Shown in pieces: positions 42,196 through 52,379 of a stretch of DNA of 64,000 nt; position 1 is the stretch's first letter, and each line of letters begins with the position of its first letter. A model generated the notes under the pieces. It was given only the letters and a program-made list of their open reading frames with translations. It searched no databases and was not told the DNA's origin. The translations under genes and the position numbers were made by a program. The stretch is from Amoebidium appalachense (lineage: Eukaryota; Ichthyosporea). Location of the stretch: positions 9,362,001 through 9,426,000 of the forward strand of contig CAVNZM010000010.1 in the NCBI GenBank assembly GCA_963693365.1, read 5' to 3'.

Positions 42196-43121
42196 TGTTG
42201 TAATACGTAGTATTTACATATGGTAAGATCTTCTCAGTTTGTGTTATGTTTCAGTTCATATGCTTAGTGTAAATGCCACACTCCTATTATGTAAAGTGTA
42301 GCATCGATCTCCGATATGCTTGTATACTTGTAATCGTGTTGTATCGGCTTTAATCGTGTATTGTAATATCGATTAGAATATTTATATGTGTGTACACGGA
42401 TCCACCCACTCAGGGAGAGACGTGTACATGTTCGTGTGTACATAAATATCTCTGGTTATAGTTATGCTATTACTATCTTGTTTGTTGATCTGTGCTCTCT
42501 TTTCCTTCCTCTTTCTCCTTCCTTATTTTCTTTTCTTTCTCTCCTTGTCTTCATGTGTATAATCGTATTTCTTTTCTACTAATATATGTTAGGTAGATTT
42601 GTGTTACTTAATACGTGTTCATTGGACGGTAACACACTTAGGCTACACTTAGAATAGCATGTGTGTTTAGACTTCATTAATTCACTTTAGTTTTCATGTG
42701 TTGCCGGGCTTTAACCAATCATCAAGGTTAAGTGTGATATGTCTGAGTCTTTGCAGTATGTCATAGGTTAGAACTTCCTTGATGATGACACGAGTTGATC
42801 TTAACTGGTGTCTGTGTCCTATCGTGTACGCCTCCGCGTACCGGATCTCTCTCAAAGCAATTGGTTCTTAGTGATTGGTTTCTATTAGAGATGGATCTGA
42901 TTTCCGACTGGTCGGAAATCATGTATGGATTGGACTTAGAGGAATTTCAGGTATTTATTCGAAGATCAGAATAAATTCAGTTCAGTCGTGTCTAAACATT
43001 GATGTCTGTTGTGTACACTGCTCCGATCGTTCCGTGTTTTGTTGTTGTGTGTGTCTGTGGTGTTTTCACACTGCACCACTGTGTCTCTGCTTACATCCTA
43101 AATACTTATAGAAATTTAACA
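42196..43121 (+). repeat. copia-1 5' LTR (926 bp)
   Basis: Matches 48018-48943 almost perfectly, and a partial inverted relative lies at 18499-18825. ORFs inside it (42388-42582, 42875-43111) recur in each LTR copy and are shadows. Confidence 0.97.
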
Positions 43122-43134
43122 GGTTATGCAGCCC
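43122..43134 (+). other. Candidate primer-binding site of copia-1
   Basis: GGTTATGCAGCCC directly after the LTR. It shares its first seven bases with the tRNA-complementary site of the TRIM at 61236 but diverges afterwards, so the primer is uncertain. Confidence 0.5.
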
Positions 43135-43183
43135 TTTTGCACGCTCCCTACACACATCTAGAACTCGCGCTCGTTTTTCAATC

Positions 43184-44128
43184 ATGGATCCAAACAAAAC
43201 TGGCGTAAACAAAATCACCATGTGGAAAGGTGAAGGGAAGACTGGTCCCGATAGCAAAACTACCTATTTTCAATGGGAAATCATTTTTCTCGGCATGATG
43301 ACCGGCACTAAAGGTGTCCGACTCGTGGATGTTGTCCTTGCTGACAACTACGTCCCCCCTACCACCGTCGCGGTTGACGGTGAACCCCCCTTCTATGGCT
43401 ACGGCACTACCGCGGAACTCAAAGAGGCCCGCAATTGCCTCCTGCTCCATATGATACAGAACATCGACCCTTCCGTCCTCACCACCGTTGCCCAGTACCG
43501 TATTGGCATGGACCCTGAACGGGCCATGTGGAAATTCCGTCAACACTATCTCCAAGGCAAACCCGATCAGATCCGCATCCTTCACCGTCAGTGGGATGCC
43601 TGTGCCCTTCAGCCCGGTGAATCATTCACCACCTACCTGAGCCGTCTGCAGACCATCGTGAACCAGCTCCAGTCTCTCCAAGATGAGTCCATTCACTTCA
43701 CTCGTCTAGCTGAGAAGTTCTTCAATGAACTCACCACCAGAGACGACCTCACCCCTGAGTTCAATCGTCTTATCGAAGACTATCACTTCGGTGATAAGCT
43801 ATTCCCCGACTTCGAGTCCCTCCATAACCACGTCAAGGGCATCGAGTTACGTCAAGACCTCAAGATGCAACTCCGGAACAACCGTGCCCACCGTGCCTCC
43901 AAGTCCAGCATGGCATTAAATGCCAGTGCTCCCCCCCGTGATCTTCCTCGCCGTGACTTACGCACCCGACTTGACCGTACCTCTGGCACGGACCTCCGAA
44001 CTCGTCTCTCCCGTCAGCACACCCGATCCCGTTCCCCCCACCGGCCTGCCTTCCGGTCCACGTCTCGTTCCCCCAGTCGTTCCCGTTTCTCGGGTTCCCG
44101 TCGTTCTGATTCCCCCGGCTCGTTCTAA
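43184..44128 (+). CDS. copia-1 Gag
   Basis: 314 codons from MDPNKTGVNKITMWKGEGKT. It is the structural protein that packages element RNA into virus-like particles. The layout is a helical capsid-like region (about 1-230, with YLSRLQTIVNQLQSLQ in the UBN2-type part) and an Arg/Ser-rich nucleic-acid-binding tail (about 255-314). The zinc knuckle lies one frame over in the pol ORF (CSYCHEPDHTIIDC). The ORF ends just after a five-C run near 44112-44116. Copia-2 keeps gag and knuckle in one frame, which argues for a one-base indel here rather than a conserved programmed shift. Confidence 0.9.
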   Translation: MDPNKTGVNKITMWKGEGKTGPDSKTTYFQWEIIFLGMMTGTKGVRLVDVVLADNYVPPTTVAVDGEPPFYGYGTTAELKEARNCLLLHMIQNIDPSVLTTVAQYRIGMDPERAMWKFRQHYLQGKPDQIRILHRQWDACALQPGESFTTYLSRLQTIVNQLQSLQDESIHFTRLAEKFFNELTTRDDLTPEFNRLIEDYHFGDKLFPDFESLHNHVKGIELRQDLKMQLRNNRAHRASKSSMALNASAPPRDLPRRDLRTRLDRTSGTDLRTRLSRQHTRSRSPHRPAFRSTSRSPSRSRFSGSRRSDSPGSF

Positions 44129-46928
44129 CACCCCGTCCGTGAAAGAATGCTCCTACTGCCACGAGCCTGATCACACGATCATCGATTGCCCTGAGCCGAA
44201 ATGCCGTATGTCCAGACACAACCGTTCCCGTCAAGGCAGTGAGAAATCTGTCTCCTTTGCTTTCTCGGCATACAATGCTAGCTCCGTCCCCGTGTCCTCC
44301 GACCCTGCCTGGGATTCCGGGTGCAACATGACTGTTTGCCCCACCCGTGAGTTCTTCCATGACCTCACTCCCCTTCCGACACCGACTCCCGTTGCTGCCT
44401 TCAATGGCACCCCCGTCTTGGCCACTCACACCGGCCATATCGTCATCAACACCACCACCGACCATGGCACTACCACCCTAACCATTGAAGCCTACTACAC
44501 CCCGTCTGGCCAAGCCTTCCTCATTTCAACATCCCAAGCTGCTGCCGAATACATCAAGGGTGATTTGAACGATGCCTCCACTCCGTCATTCCTCTTCGAC
44601 CGACTCACCGGCCGTCATCTCGTCAACCTCCGTCTACACAACGGTCTGTATTACTTCAAGGACTACACCATTCAACCACCCACTCGTCCTGTGGCTCTGG
44701 CTGCCACTACCAGTGTTAACCCATCCATCTGGCACCATCGTCTGGGGCACCGAGCTATGACCAGCATCAAGGACATGGTGAAACACGACCTTGTTATTGG
44801 TCTCCCCTCCTCTGTCCTCGACTGTGATGTTCCTGATTGTCATGGCTGCATTATGGGTAAGACCACCAAGGCTCCGTTCAGGGGTGACCGTCCTCACTCC
44901 AACATCCCCGGTCATGAATGGCATTGGGATTTTTTTGAGCCTACCACAACATCGTACGGAGGTTCCAAGGTTGCTCTCGTCACTGTCTGCCGTGCCTCTG
45001 GCCTCGTCAAGATCTACCCGATGGCCGACCGTACCACCACCCTGGATATTCTCACAGCTCACACCAACCTCGTTGCCACCCATGCCCCCTCCAAAGTTGG
45101 TGTTTACCACTTCGACTCCGGCTCTGAGTTCACCTCCAAGGATACCCGTGCTTTTTGCCTCTCCCAGGGCATCAAGGCCAGCTATGCTCCGGTGGACTGC
45201 CCTCAACTGAACGGCTATGTTGAACGACGTATGCGGTTCCTCCAAGAGATTGTCCGTTGCCTCCTCCATCAAGTCCAAGATCAGTCTCTGTCTCCCAAAC
45301 TGTGGGCTGAGGCCCTCCAACATGCCGCCTACATCATCAACGTCACCCCGTCCACGACTGCCAATGGTCGTACACCATTCGAGGTTTTCTACGGTGTCAA
45401 GCCCGACATCTCCGAGCTCAAAGTGTTCGGTTGCCCTGCCTACACTCACGTGCCAGCCTCTAAACGGAACAAGCTGGCCCCCACCGTCAAACTCGGCATG
45501 TATATCGGCTATGATCTTCAATCACACTGCCACCGGATCTTCAATGCCACCACCCATCGTGTCGGCCTCTTCCGTGATGTGATTTTCGACGAATCAGCTT
45601 ATCTCCCGTCCGACATTCCATCAACCCTTCCGACCCCCGACACCACTGCTACCTCGACCACCCCACCCCCCACAGTTGACACTGAAGATGATGTTTGTCT
45701 GGTGTACTCTGGCCCCCCTCCTGCCATCGTCGTTCCCCCGACACCCCCCCCCCCACCGGCCCCCCTGCCCCCGTGCCCGTCCAGCCTGCCGACCCTCATC
45801 CTGGCCCTGGCAACGTCACACCCATCCGACCCGGCTCCCCCGACAACTTCCACTCGGCCCCGTCCAGCCCGGAGGTTGCCCCCCCTGCACTTCCGAACTT
45901 CCAAGTTCCCCCCCCCACCGTCTCCACCTACCCCGGTTCCTGCACCCCGTCGTTCTGCCCGTCTCCAGGGCAAGGTTGGACTTCAAGCCACCACCACCCT
46001 GCCAGTCCCCCCCGGTCCCCCCATCAACATCGACCAACTACCCAAACTTGTCCGTCAACTCTGTTCCGGACCCAATGGTGATCAGGTCAAGTCAGCCCTG
46101 ACTGCTGAGTATCAAGCCTTCGTCGACAAAGACATCTTTGAACTTGTTGACCCTCCCCCTGGTGCTAACATCGTCGGCTTCAAGTGGATTGTCTCCGAGA
46201 AAACTCTCAACTCGGCTGGTGACACCAAGATCAAGGCACGTGGTGTTGCTCAAGGCTTCAGTCAGCAATACGGTGTTGACTATGAGTTGATTGAGAGCCC
46301 TGTCATCCGTCCGGCTGCTCTCCGTGCCATCCTAGCTCTGGCCGTTGTTGAAGGTCATGACATACATCAACTCGACGTGTCTACGGCCTTTCTCAACAGC
46401 CCACTCACCGAGACCATCTACATGAAACAACCCCCGGGATTCATCACCATGGCCACACTTGGCAAGGTCTGGAGACTCAAGAAAGCCCTGTACGGCCTCA
46501 AGCAAGCCTCCAAGGCTTGGTACGACTTCCTCGACGGCATTCTTCTTGCCCATGGCCTGACCCGTACTAAGACCGACCCGTGCATCTACCTCCGGTTCTT
46601 CCCCAACAACGATGTGGTACGGGCTGGTAACTACGTCGATGACTCCACCATCACCAACACCCGGGGTTCTACTGCTGCCAGTGACCTGGCTGCCCACATC
46701 AGCAAGATGGCCAGCTGTCGTATGAGTCCATTTGACCGTATGCTCGGTGTTGATTTTAATCACTCTGATCCCCATCACCTCCACATGCACCAGAGGTCTT
46801 ACATCATGGATATCATCCACGACTTCAACCTCACCGATGCCAAGTCCAAGTCTACCCCCATCCCTGCAGGCACCACCGTCTCCCTGGCTGATTGCCCCCC
46901 CCCAACCGTTCACCGTGCCCTACCGTGA
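44115..46928 (+). CDS. copia-1 pol: zinc knuckle, protease, integrase, RT
   Basis: Taken from the frame change near the gag stop; the frame is open from 43920. In order: knuckle CSYCHEPDHTIIDC, aspartic protease (DPAWDSGCNMTV), the pre-integrase zinc site (WHHRLGHRA, then CHGC), and the integrase catalytic core (FDSGSEFTSKDT, CPQLNGYVERRMR). A Pro/Thr-rich linker follows (about 45640-45980), then the RT (ANIVGFKWIV, HDIHQLDVSTAFLNSPL with the first Asp, and AGNYVDDSTIT with the catalytic DD). The frame ends at 46928 only because of a nine-C run near 46893-46901. The product continues one frame over at 46905-47595. Confidence 0.92.
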   Translation, partial: PARSNTPSVKECSYCHEPDHTIIDCPEPKCRMSRHNRSRQGSEKSVSFAFSAYNASSVPVSSDPAWDSGCNMTVCPTREFFHDLTPLPTPTPVAAFNGTPVLATHTGHIVINTTTDHGTTTLTIEAYYTPSGQAFLISTSQAAAEYIKGDLNDASTPSFLFDRLTGRHLVNLRLHNGLYYFKDYTIQPPTRPVALAATTSVNPSIWHHRLGHRAMTSIKDMVKHDLVIGLPSSVLDCDVPDCHGCIMGKTTKAPFRGDRPHSNIPGHEWHWDFFEPTTTSYGGSKVALVTVCRASGLVKIYPMADRTTTLDILTAHTNLVATHAPSKVGVYHFDSGSEFTSKDTRAFCLSQGIKASYAPVDCPQLNGYVERRMRFLQEIVRCLLHQVQDQSLSPKLWAEALQHAAYIINVTPSTTANGRTPFEVFYGVKPDISELKVFGCPAYTHVPASKRNKLAPTVKLGMYIGYDLQSHCHRIFNATTHRVGLFRDVIFDESAYLPSDIPSTLPTPDTTATSTTPPPTVDTEDDVCLVYSGPPPAIVVPPTPPPPPAPLPPCPSSLPTLILALATSHPSDPAPPTTSTRPRPARRLPPLHFRTSKFPPPPSPPTPVPAPRRSARLQGKVGLQATTTLPVPPGPPINIDQLPKLVRQLCSGPNGDQVKSALTAEYQAFVDKDIFELVDPPPGANIVGFKWIVSEKTLNSAGDTKIKARGVAQGFSQQYGVDYELIESPVIRPAALRAILALAVVEGHDIHQLDVSTAFLNSPLTETIYMKQPPGFITMATLGKVWRLKKALYGLKQASKAWYDFLDGILLAHGLTRTKTDPCIYLRFFPNNDVVRAGNYVDDSTITNTRGSTAASDLAAHISKMASCRMSPFDRMLGVDFNHSDPHHLHMHQRSYIMDIIHDFNLTDAKSKSTPIPAGTTVSLADCPPPTVHRALP

Positions 46929-47595
46929 GTTACTCGGCCGTCTCCTCTGGGTGGCACGGTGCACACGTCCCGACATTGCCTATGCCATCGGCTTCCTTGG
47001 TCGGTTCAGCACCAACCCCGGCAAGACTCACTGGGACCTTCTCCGTCGTGTGGCCCGGTACCTGCTCGGCACCATTGACCTTGGCATTGACTACAAGTAC
47101 TCGGCCACCCAGTCCCCCATACTCGAATGCTACACGGATGCTGACTTTGCTGGTTGTGCCGACAGCAAGAAGTCTACCACCGGCTACATTATCGTGTTTG
47201 CTGGTATGCCCGTCATCTGGTACTCCAAGCTCCAGCCCATCACGGCCACCAGCACCACTGAAGCTGAGCTGATTGCTCTCAATGCTGGCACCCAAGAAGT
47301 TGCTTGGGTCCGTGACCTCTTCAAGGAACTCGGCTGTCCCATGCTTGCTCCGACTCCGGTGTACTGTGACAACCAGTCGACCATTGCCATCGTCAACTCC
47401 ACCGGCATCAAGCACCGTACCAAACACATTGCCGTCCGGTATCACAACACCAAGGACTACATTGCCAGTGGGGACGTGGTTGTCCACTACGTTGAGTCAG
47501 CCCACAACTTAGCTGACATACTCACCAAACCCCTCCCCGGCCCGAGTCATGTCCACCATCGTGCTCGACTTTGTTTACCGGATATTGTGGATTGA
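46905..47595 (+). CDS. copia-1 pol, C-terminal part: RT connection and RNase H
   Basis: Follows the one-base shift at the C run. It contains VPYRELLGRLLWVARCTRPD, the RNase H sites ECYTDADFAGC, TSTTEAELIAL and VYCDNQSTIAI, and the C-terminal KHIAVRYHNTKD and ADILTKPLPGP blocks typical of copia elements. It ends at 47595, about 420 bp before the 3' LTR. Confidence 0.9.
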
Positions 47596-48017
47596 CCCGA
47601 CCTACTTCAAGAGTGATTTTCTCATGTGTACTACTTACTTTATCAACATCATTATATCATATGTATTGCCTTTGTGGGTATGCCCACTTAGGGTTTATAT
47701 ATAAGGTTTGACCTGTACCATCACTCTACTCTATCTTTCACTGGTTTAAAACCCAGTTAATCAAACACCGCCTATACACGTTATATATATTCGTTGTTTT
47801 TGCCCCGGTTCCTTCCCCCCTCCCCCCCCCTTCCCCCCCCCTTCCCCCCCCCCCTTCCCCCCCCCCCCCCTCCCCCCCCCCTCCCCCCCTCTCCCCCCCC
47901 CCCCCCCGGGAAAAGTACACACTTTAATTTTTTTTTTCCGTTTCTGTTCTCAAGTGGGGAGATTTCACTAGTTCAGTGGGGATATGATAACACAAACTTC
48001 AAAGTCTTAAGTGGGGA
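47596..48017 (+). other. copia-1 3' untranslated region with C-rich block and polypurine tract
   Basis: A C-rich block with single T interruptions (47811-47907), an ACTGGTTTAAAACCCAGT stem (near 47741), and AGTGGGGA directly before the LTR at 48018, the likely plus-strand primer. AGTGGGGA occurs three times in the last 80 bases. Confidence 0.8.
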
Positions 48018-48943
48018 TGTTGTAATACGTAGTATTTACATATGGTAAGATCTTCTCAGTTTGTGTTATGTTTCAGTTCATATGCTTAGTGTAAATGCCA
48101 CACTCCTATTATGTAAAGTGTAGCATCGATCTCCGATATGCTTGTATACTTGTAATCGTGTTGTATCGGCTTTAATCGTGTATTGTAATATCGATTAGAA
48201 TATTTATATGTGTGTACACGGATCCACCCACTCAGGGAGAGACGTGTACATGTTCGTGTGTACATAAATATCTCTGGTTATAGTTATGCTATTACTATCT
48301 TGTTTGTTGATCTGTGCTCTCTTTTCCTTCCTCTTTCTCCTTCCTTATTTTCTTTTCTTTCTCTCCTTGTCTTCATGTGTATAATCGTATTTCTTTTCTA
48401 CTAATATATGTTAGGTAGATTTGTGTTACTTAATACGTGTTCATTGGACGGTAACACACTTAGGCTACACTTAGAATAGCATGTGTGTTTAGACTTCATT
48501 AATTCACTTTAGTTTTCATGTGTTGCCGGGCTTTAACCAATCATCAAGGTTAAGTGTGATATGTCTGAGTCTTTGCAGTATGTCATAGGTTAGAACTTCC
48601 TTGATGATGACACGAGTTGATCTTAACTGGTGTCTGTGTCCTATCGTGTACGCCTCCGCGTACCGGATCTCTCTGAAAGCAATTGGTTCTTAGTGATTGG
48701 TTTCTATTAGAGATGGATCTGATTTCCGACTGGTCGGAAATCATGTATGGATTGGACTTAGAGGAATTTCAGGTATTTATTCGAAGATCAGAATAAATTC
48801 AGTTCAGTCGTGTCTAAACATTGATGTCTGTTGTGTACACTGCTCCGATCGTTCCGTGTTTTGTTGTTGTGTGTGTCTGTGGTGTTTTCACACTGCACCA
48901 CTGTGTCTCTGCTTACATCCTAAATACTTATAGAAATTTAACA
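48018..48943 (+). repeat. copia-1 3' LTR (926 bp)
   Basis: Same length as the 5' LTR, ends AACA at 48943 and is followed by the ATTGT duplication. Confidence 0.97.
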
Positions 48944-50107
48944 ATTGTGCTTGCAGTCTTTGCGGGGGTGTGTGCCAGAGCAGAGCGGGCACACGTGGGA
49001 GAAGGGGCAGGGCTGCTTAGCGCAGGACCGACCGTTAATGTGGAAATTCCTGCAGTGCGTCGCGGGTAGATCCACGGGTCGGGCCGGTTTGGCCGGGCCG
49101 GGTTGCGGGCCAGGGCGGTTAGGGGTGTGACCCCCGCCGGGCTTGTGGGGCGGCTTAAAGCCGTCAAGACCACAGCCGGGCTTGGGGTACATGGGGCAGG
49201 CCGCGCTGGGGTGGTCGGGGAAGCCACAGCGCTGACATGCGTCCTGGATGAGCAGGGTGGGTGGCAGGAGGAGATCCTGGTGGAGTTGGGCGAGCAGGTT
49301 GGGGCACTCGATCGGAGCCCGACCCTGCTGGTGGGCCACGGTGCGGGCGTATACGTCATAGTTGTGGATCTGGGCCCACGGGTATCGGGTGCTGAGGCGA
49401 GTGATGTGCTGAGTCCAAAGTACGTCTTTGTCCGTGGGGAGGCCGAGGTGGTGCTTGGCGGCCATGTAATGGGTCCAAGCTTGGATCCAAATGACGAGTG
49501 AACGCAGGGGAACGGGTTTGTCTTGGCGAAAAGTCTCGATGCTGCCGTCGTCGGCCATGCGCAGATGCTGACCTTTCTTGGATGGGGCCAGGAGGGCGGC
49601 GGGGGTGAACTTATACAGGTCGACGAAACGATTGGCGCGCAAATCTGCCAGCACATCCGCGGGGGGAAGCGGGAGTGTGCCCGGCTGAATGTCGCCAGTG
49701 TTCTCACCTGTGATGGGGGGCGCGGGCAGGGCAGGCAGGTCAAGGTCAGGGCCGAGATGCAGCCCCGGGGAAACCTCCCCGGGTGTGGAGGGCGCGGCGG
49801 GGGGCGCGGGAGGGTCGTGGTTGGTGAGAGCAGCCAGGACGCCAGCCATCTGGGTGCTGATGGCGGTGAGGGCGGCCAGGACGGCGTCTTGAGAAGTCAT
49901 CTGCGGGGACGGCGGGGCCTGAGGGGGGACTTCAGGGGTGGAGGGGAGAGTAGCCGGCGGGTCCGGGTCCGTGGTGGTATGGGCCGCTGGAGGCGCGTCA
50001 GTGTCCGCGGGAGCGTTGGTCAGCCTGTGGCGGAGGTCGCTGCGGGTCAGGCGCTTAGGTGCCGCGGCAGGGGCGGCGGCTGAGGCCTGGCGCTTTTTCG
50101 GCGGCAT
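48938..50107 (-). CDS. Gag-like protein of the DIRS-type element
   Basis: About 389 codons, beginning MPPKKRQASAAAPAAAPKRL. The N-terminal third is Pro/Ala-rich. A helical core (about 160-285) includes WIQAWTHYMAAKHHLG. The C-terminal zinc-binding region holds CQRCGFPDHPSAACP (C-x2-C-x4-H-x4-C) and CRNFHINGRSC with CPFSHVCPLC, the Cys/His array usual in DIRS and Ngaro Gag. The last codons run into the copia-1 duplication and LTR. Across the insertion the frame would end with one more residue and a TAG, so copia-1 hit the stop region and did little damage to this ORF. A TATA-like stretch lies about 50 bp upstream in repeat A1. Confidence 0.88.
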   Translation of the reverse strand: MPPKKRQASAAAPAAAPKRLTRSDLRHRLTNAPADTDAPPAAHTTTDPDPPATLPSTPEVPPQAPPSPQMTSQDAVLAALTAISTQMAGVLAALTNHDPPAPPAAPSTPGEVSPGLHLGPDLDLPALPAPPITGENTGDIQPGTLPLPPADVLADLRANRFVDLYKFTPAALLAPSKKGQHLRMADDGSIETFRQDKPVPLRSLVIWIQAWTHYMAAKHHLGLPTDKDVLWTQHITRLSTRYPWAQIHNYDVYARTVAHQQGRAPIECPNLLAQLHQDLLLPPTLLIQDACQRCGFPDHPSAACPMYPKPGCGLDGFKPPHKPGGGHTPNRPGPQPGPAKPARPVDLPATHCRNFHINGRSCAKQPCPFSHVCPLCSGTHPRKDCKHNC

Positions 50108-50146
50108 GCTGACCGGCGTAGGGAAAGATAGGGAGAATGAAAAGGA

Positions 50147-50496
50147 GTGAAAAGGAATATATAGCTGTAAGGCTGTGGATGCTAAACACAGAAGATGTGT
50201 TTGTAGCTTGCTGATCTGCTAAAAACTGTCGTGCTTATATACCTAAGCCTACCGATCTGAACCAATCAAAAATCGATCTAGTGATATGTGAAATCTGATC
50301 CGAGCCAATCATAACTCGGTCTAGTGATCTGTGGTATCTGATGTTTTGACTGGCTAATAGGTGCCCGTGTGCGGGCAGCCAACCGCTAACTGCTAAAACA
50401 CGAAATGAAGCCTACATGGTTATGTTGGTATCGAACACCCATCCTACGTGTTTACCCAGAAAAATATTTATGTCAATAATTTCCACAAATAAAACC
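50147..50496 (-). repeat. Split direct repeat A1 (350 bp), with TATA-like promoter
   Basis: 5' terminal repeat of the DIRS-type element; matches A2 at 38502-38851. The minus strand reads CTATATATTCC near 50155-50165, about 50 bp before the gag ATG. Confidence 0.93.
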
Positions 50497-52379
50497 AAAG
50501 CAGTCTTCTCCTTATCCTCTTCCCTAAGCCGACACTGAAAAAATGCATTTTTCAAATCGAGGACACAGAACCACTTATAGCCATGAAAACTATCAAGTAA
50601 TTCATCAATACGGGGAAGGGGAAAGAGATCCTTTTTAGTGACAGAGTTAAGGCCGCGTAGGTCTGTGCACATCCTGTAGGACCTGTCTGGTTTTTTAATT
50701 AAAAGTACCGGTGACCGCCACTGACTTTTACTAGGCTCTAAAATCTGCATTTCTCGAAATTCACTAATCATTTGCCTTCCTGACTCTAATTTCGATTGCT
50801 CCATTCGATACTGAGGCATCACCACAGGACTGGCATCACCTGTATCAATTGCCACTGTATATCCCTTCACAAAACCGTGATCTTTTGGATGCCTAAGAAA
50901 TACATTTTTGACTCGATTTAACATGGGAAGAATTAATGCACGTTGCTGATCCGTCCAACCTGGATCTACCATACCCCAGGGGAGACTCACTTCACCGGAA
51001 TCACCCTCCCTGTTACAGTTACTACTTGCACCTTCACCTGCACACACTCCGTCTGCTTTACCAATATCATCACTAGAAGGGCCCTTTTCTGTGGATGAGG
51101 GATTGACACCTACTGCATCGGACTGATGACCAGACACCGTGGTAACCGCAGACACTGAAACACCATCAACCGTAGGCGAGCGACTTCCTGTTGGTGTTGA
51201 TGTCTCGGGCTGGCCACAAGTTTCCGGATTACTAGGTTTATCTGAAGGTAGCTCGGGGGTGGGGATAACTATTTCTGCAACAACTGTATCGAAAGGCAGC
51301 TGCCCTTCGATATATCCCAATCGCGTGCCAGCAGGTATTACTAATTCTGAATCAAGATTTCGATTTTCTACTTCGATCATGATTGTTTTATCAGCCGCCA
51401 CTTTACTATATGAAGGACTCACAAATGGAAGTAACCTAGCTGCCGGAACAAAGACACCTATATCTGCCACGACAGCAAATTTGTCTAAGTTCACCCGGAC
51501 GAATGCACGACTGTGGGGAGGTACACAAATTTCGCTGACAGTGTGTGCAGTACTTTGATACCCCTCCGTACCCGTGTGCAAACGTACACTACCACCCTTC
51601 TTCAAATGCAACTTATTAGATTCTTCATCTAACAATTTAACATGTGCCTTTGAAAATGGACGGCCTAAAATCATACTCTGACCCATGTTTGCACAAACAG
51701 CAAACGTGACAAATAATGTGTGGGAACCAATGGTACATGGGAGAGTGACCCGGCCCACCACATTCAACGATGCATCAGGATTGGCAGTCTTCACACCACT
51801 CACTAAGTTATTTGAAAACATTGTAACACGTGCACCCATCTTCATTAAATTACAAATAACTTTTTCATGCACACAATTAATGTTTGCACCACCATCTAAA
51901 AGAGCATCATGAATTTGAACATCACCCAATACCACAGGAACATATAACCGTGCTTCTGGCTGAATTAAAGATGCAAACACTTCCTGTAACACAGAAATTT
52001 CCACTTCACTAGTTTCCACACTAGTCTCTATCACCGACACAGAAATATTGGAAGGGGGGGAGGGGGAGGGGGGTGGGAGGGGGTGGGGGAAGGGGAAAAG
52101 GGGGGGGACGGGAGGAAGGGGGGGTGGGGGTTGTGGGGAAAGGGGGGAAAGGGGGGAACGGGGGGAAGACTTAGCTTCATGCTGATTCTCAACGAGAGAG
52201 GGGGTAAATTGCACCACAGCAGTTTTAACTGACTGTTTTACGGCACCAGGCCGTGAGTGATTTATTGTCTTATTTACTTCAACAGTATCTGTATAACAAG
52301 ACACGTTGATTTCAGACATTTCACTATCACTGCACATAGCCTCAACTGCAATATACTCTACCCCACTCTCAGCGCCCCG
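50497..52379 (-). CDS. Gypsy pol, N-terminal part: protease and first half of RT
   Basis: In the same frame as gag, separated from it by one TGA. An aspartic-protease-like segment contains IHDALLDGGANINCVHE, where the usual D-T/S-G is D-G-G. After a long linker, RT begins: PQYRMEQSKLESGRQMISEF, SPVLLIKKPDRSYRMCTDLR, LFPLPRIDELLDSF and WFCVLDLKNAFFQCRL (first catalytic Asp). The coding sequence is cut at about 50497 by the DIRS-type element and resumes at 38282. The last ~20 codons of the open frame, read into repeat A1, are not part of the protein. Confidence 0.9.

Larger units (their letters stand above)
42196..48943 (+). mobile_element. Ty1/copia retrotransposon (copia-1), complete with LTRs
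   Basis: 6,748 bp, with LTRs of 926 bp at 42196-43121 and 48018-48943 that start TGTTG and end AACA. I noticed a single difference (CTCTCAAAGC against CTCTGAAAGC). The order is gag, zinc knuckle, protease, integrase, RT, RNase H, so it is copia type. The reading frame is broken twice at C runs (near 44115 and 46900). It sits at the end of the gag gene of the DIRS-type element, on the opposite strand, and is the youngest layer of the nest. Confidence 0.97.
38283..50496 (-). mobile_element. DIRS-order tyrosine-recombinase retrotransposon (Ngaro/PAT-like), interrupted by copia-1
   Basis: The minus-strand order is: repeat A1 (50496-50147), gag (50107-48938), RT-RNase H (about 41883-40061), tyrosine recombinase (40001-38970), repeat B1 (38941-38852), repeat A2 (38851-38502), 129 unique bases, repeat B2 (38372-38283). 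An A1-ORFs-B1-A2-B2 layout is the split direct repeat of PAT and Ngaro elements, which integrate by recombinase through a circular intermediate without target duplication. I find no target duplication. No methyltransferase domain is seen. Without copia-1 the element is about 5.5 kb. It lies in the RT domain of the gypsy element. Ends are placed to within a few bases. Confidence 0.9.

Noticed and set aside
42388-43111. ORFs repeated at 42388, 42875, 48210 and 48697
   Set aside because: They lie inside LTR copies and recur because the LTR recurs; no domain is present.
43860-47487. Antisense ORFs of 120-295 codons across copia-1 (also 54675-57342 across the polymerase)
   Set aside because: GC-biased third positions keep the opposite strand open; the sense strand has clear domains and the antisense has none.
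38283-50496. Reading the tyrosine recombinase gene as a Crypton or a phage integrase
   Set aside because: It is followed upstream on the same strand by RT-RNase H and a zinc-finger Gag, and the split direct repeats enclose all three.
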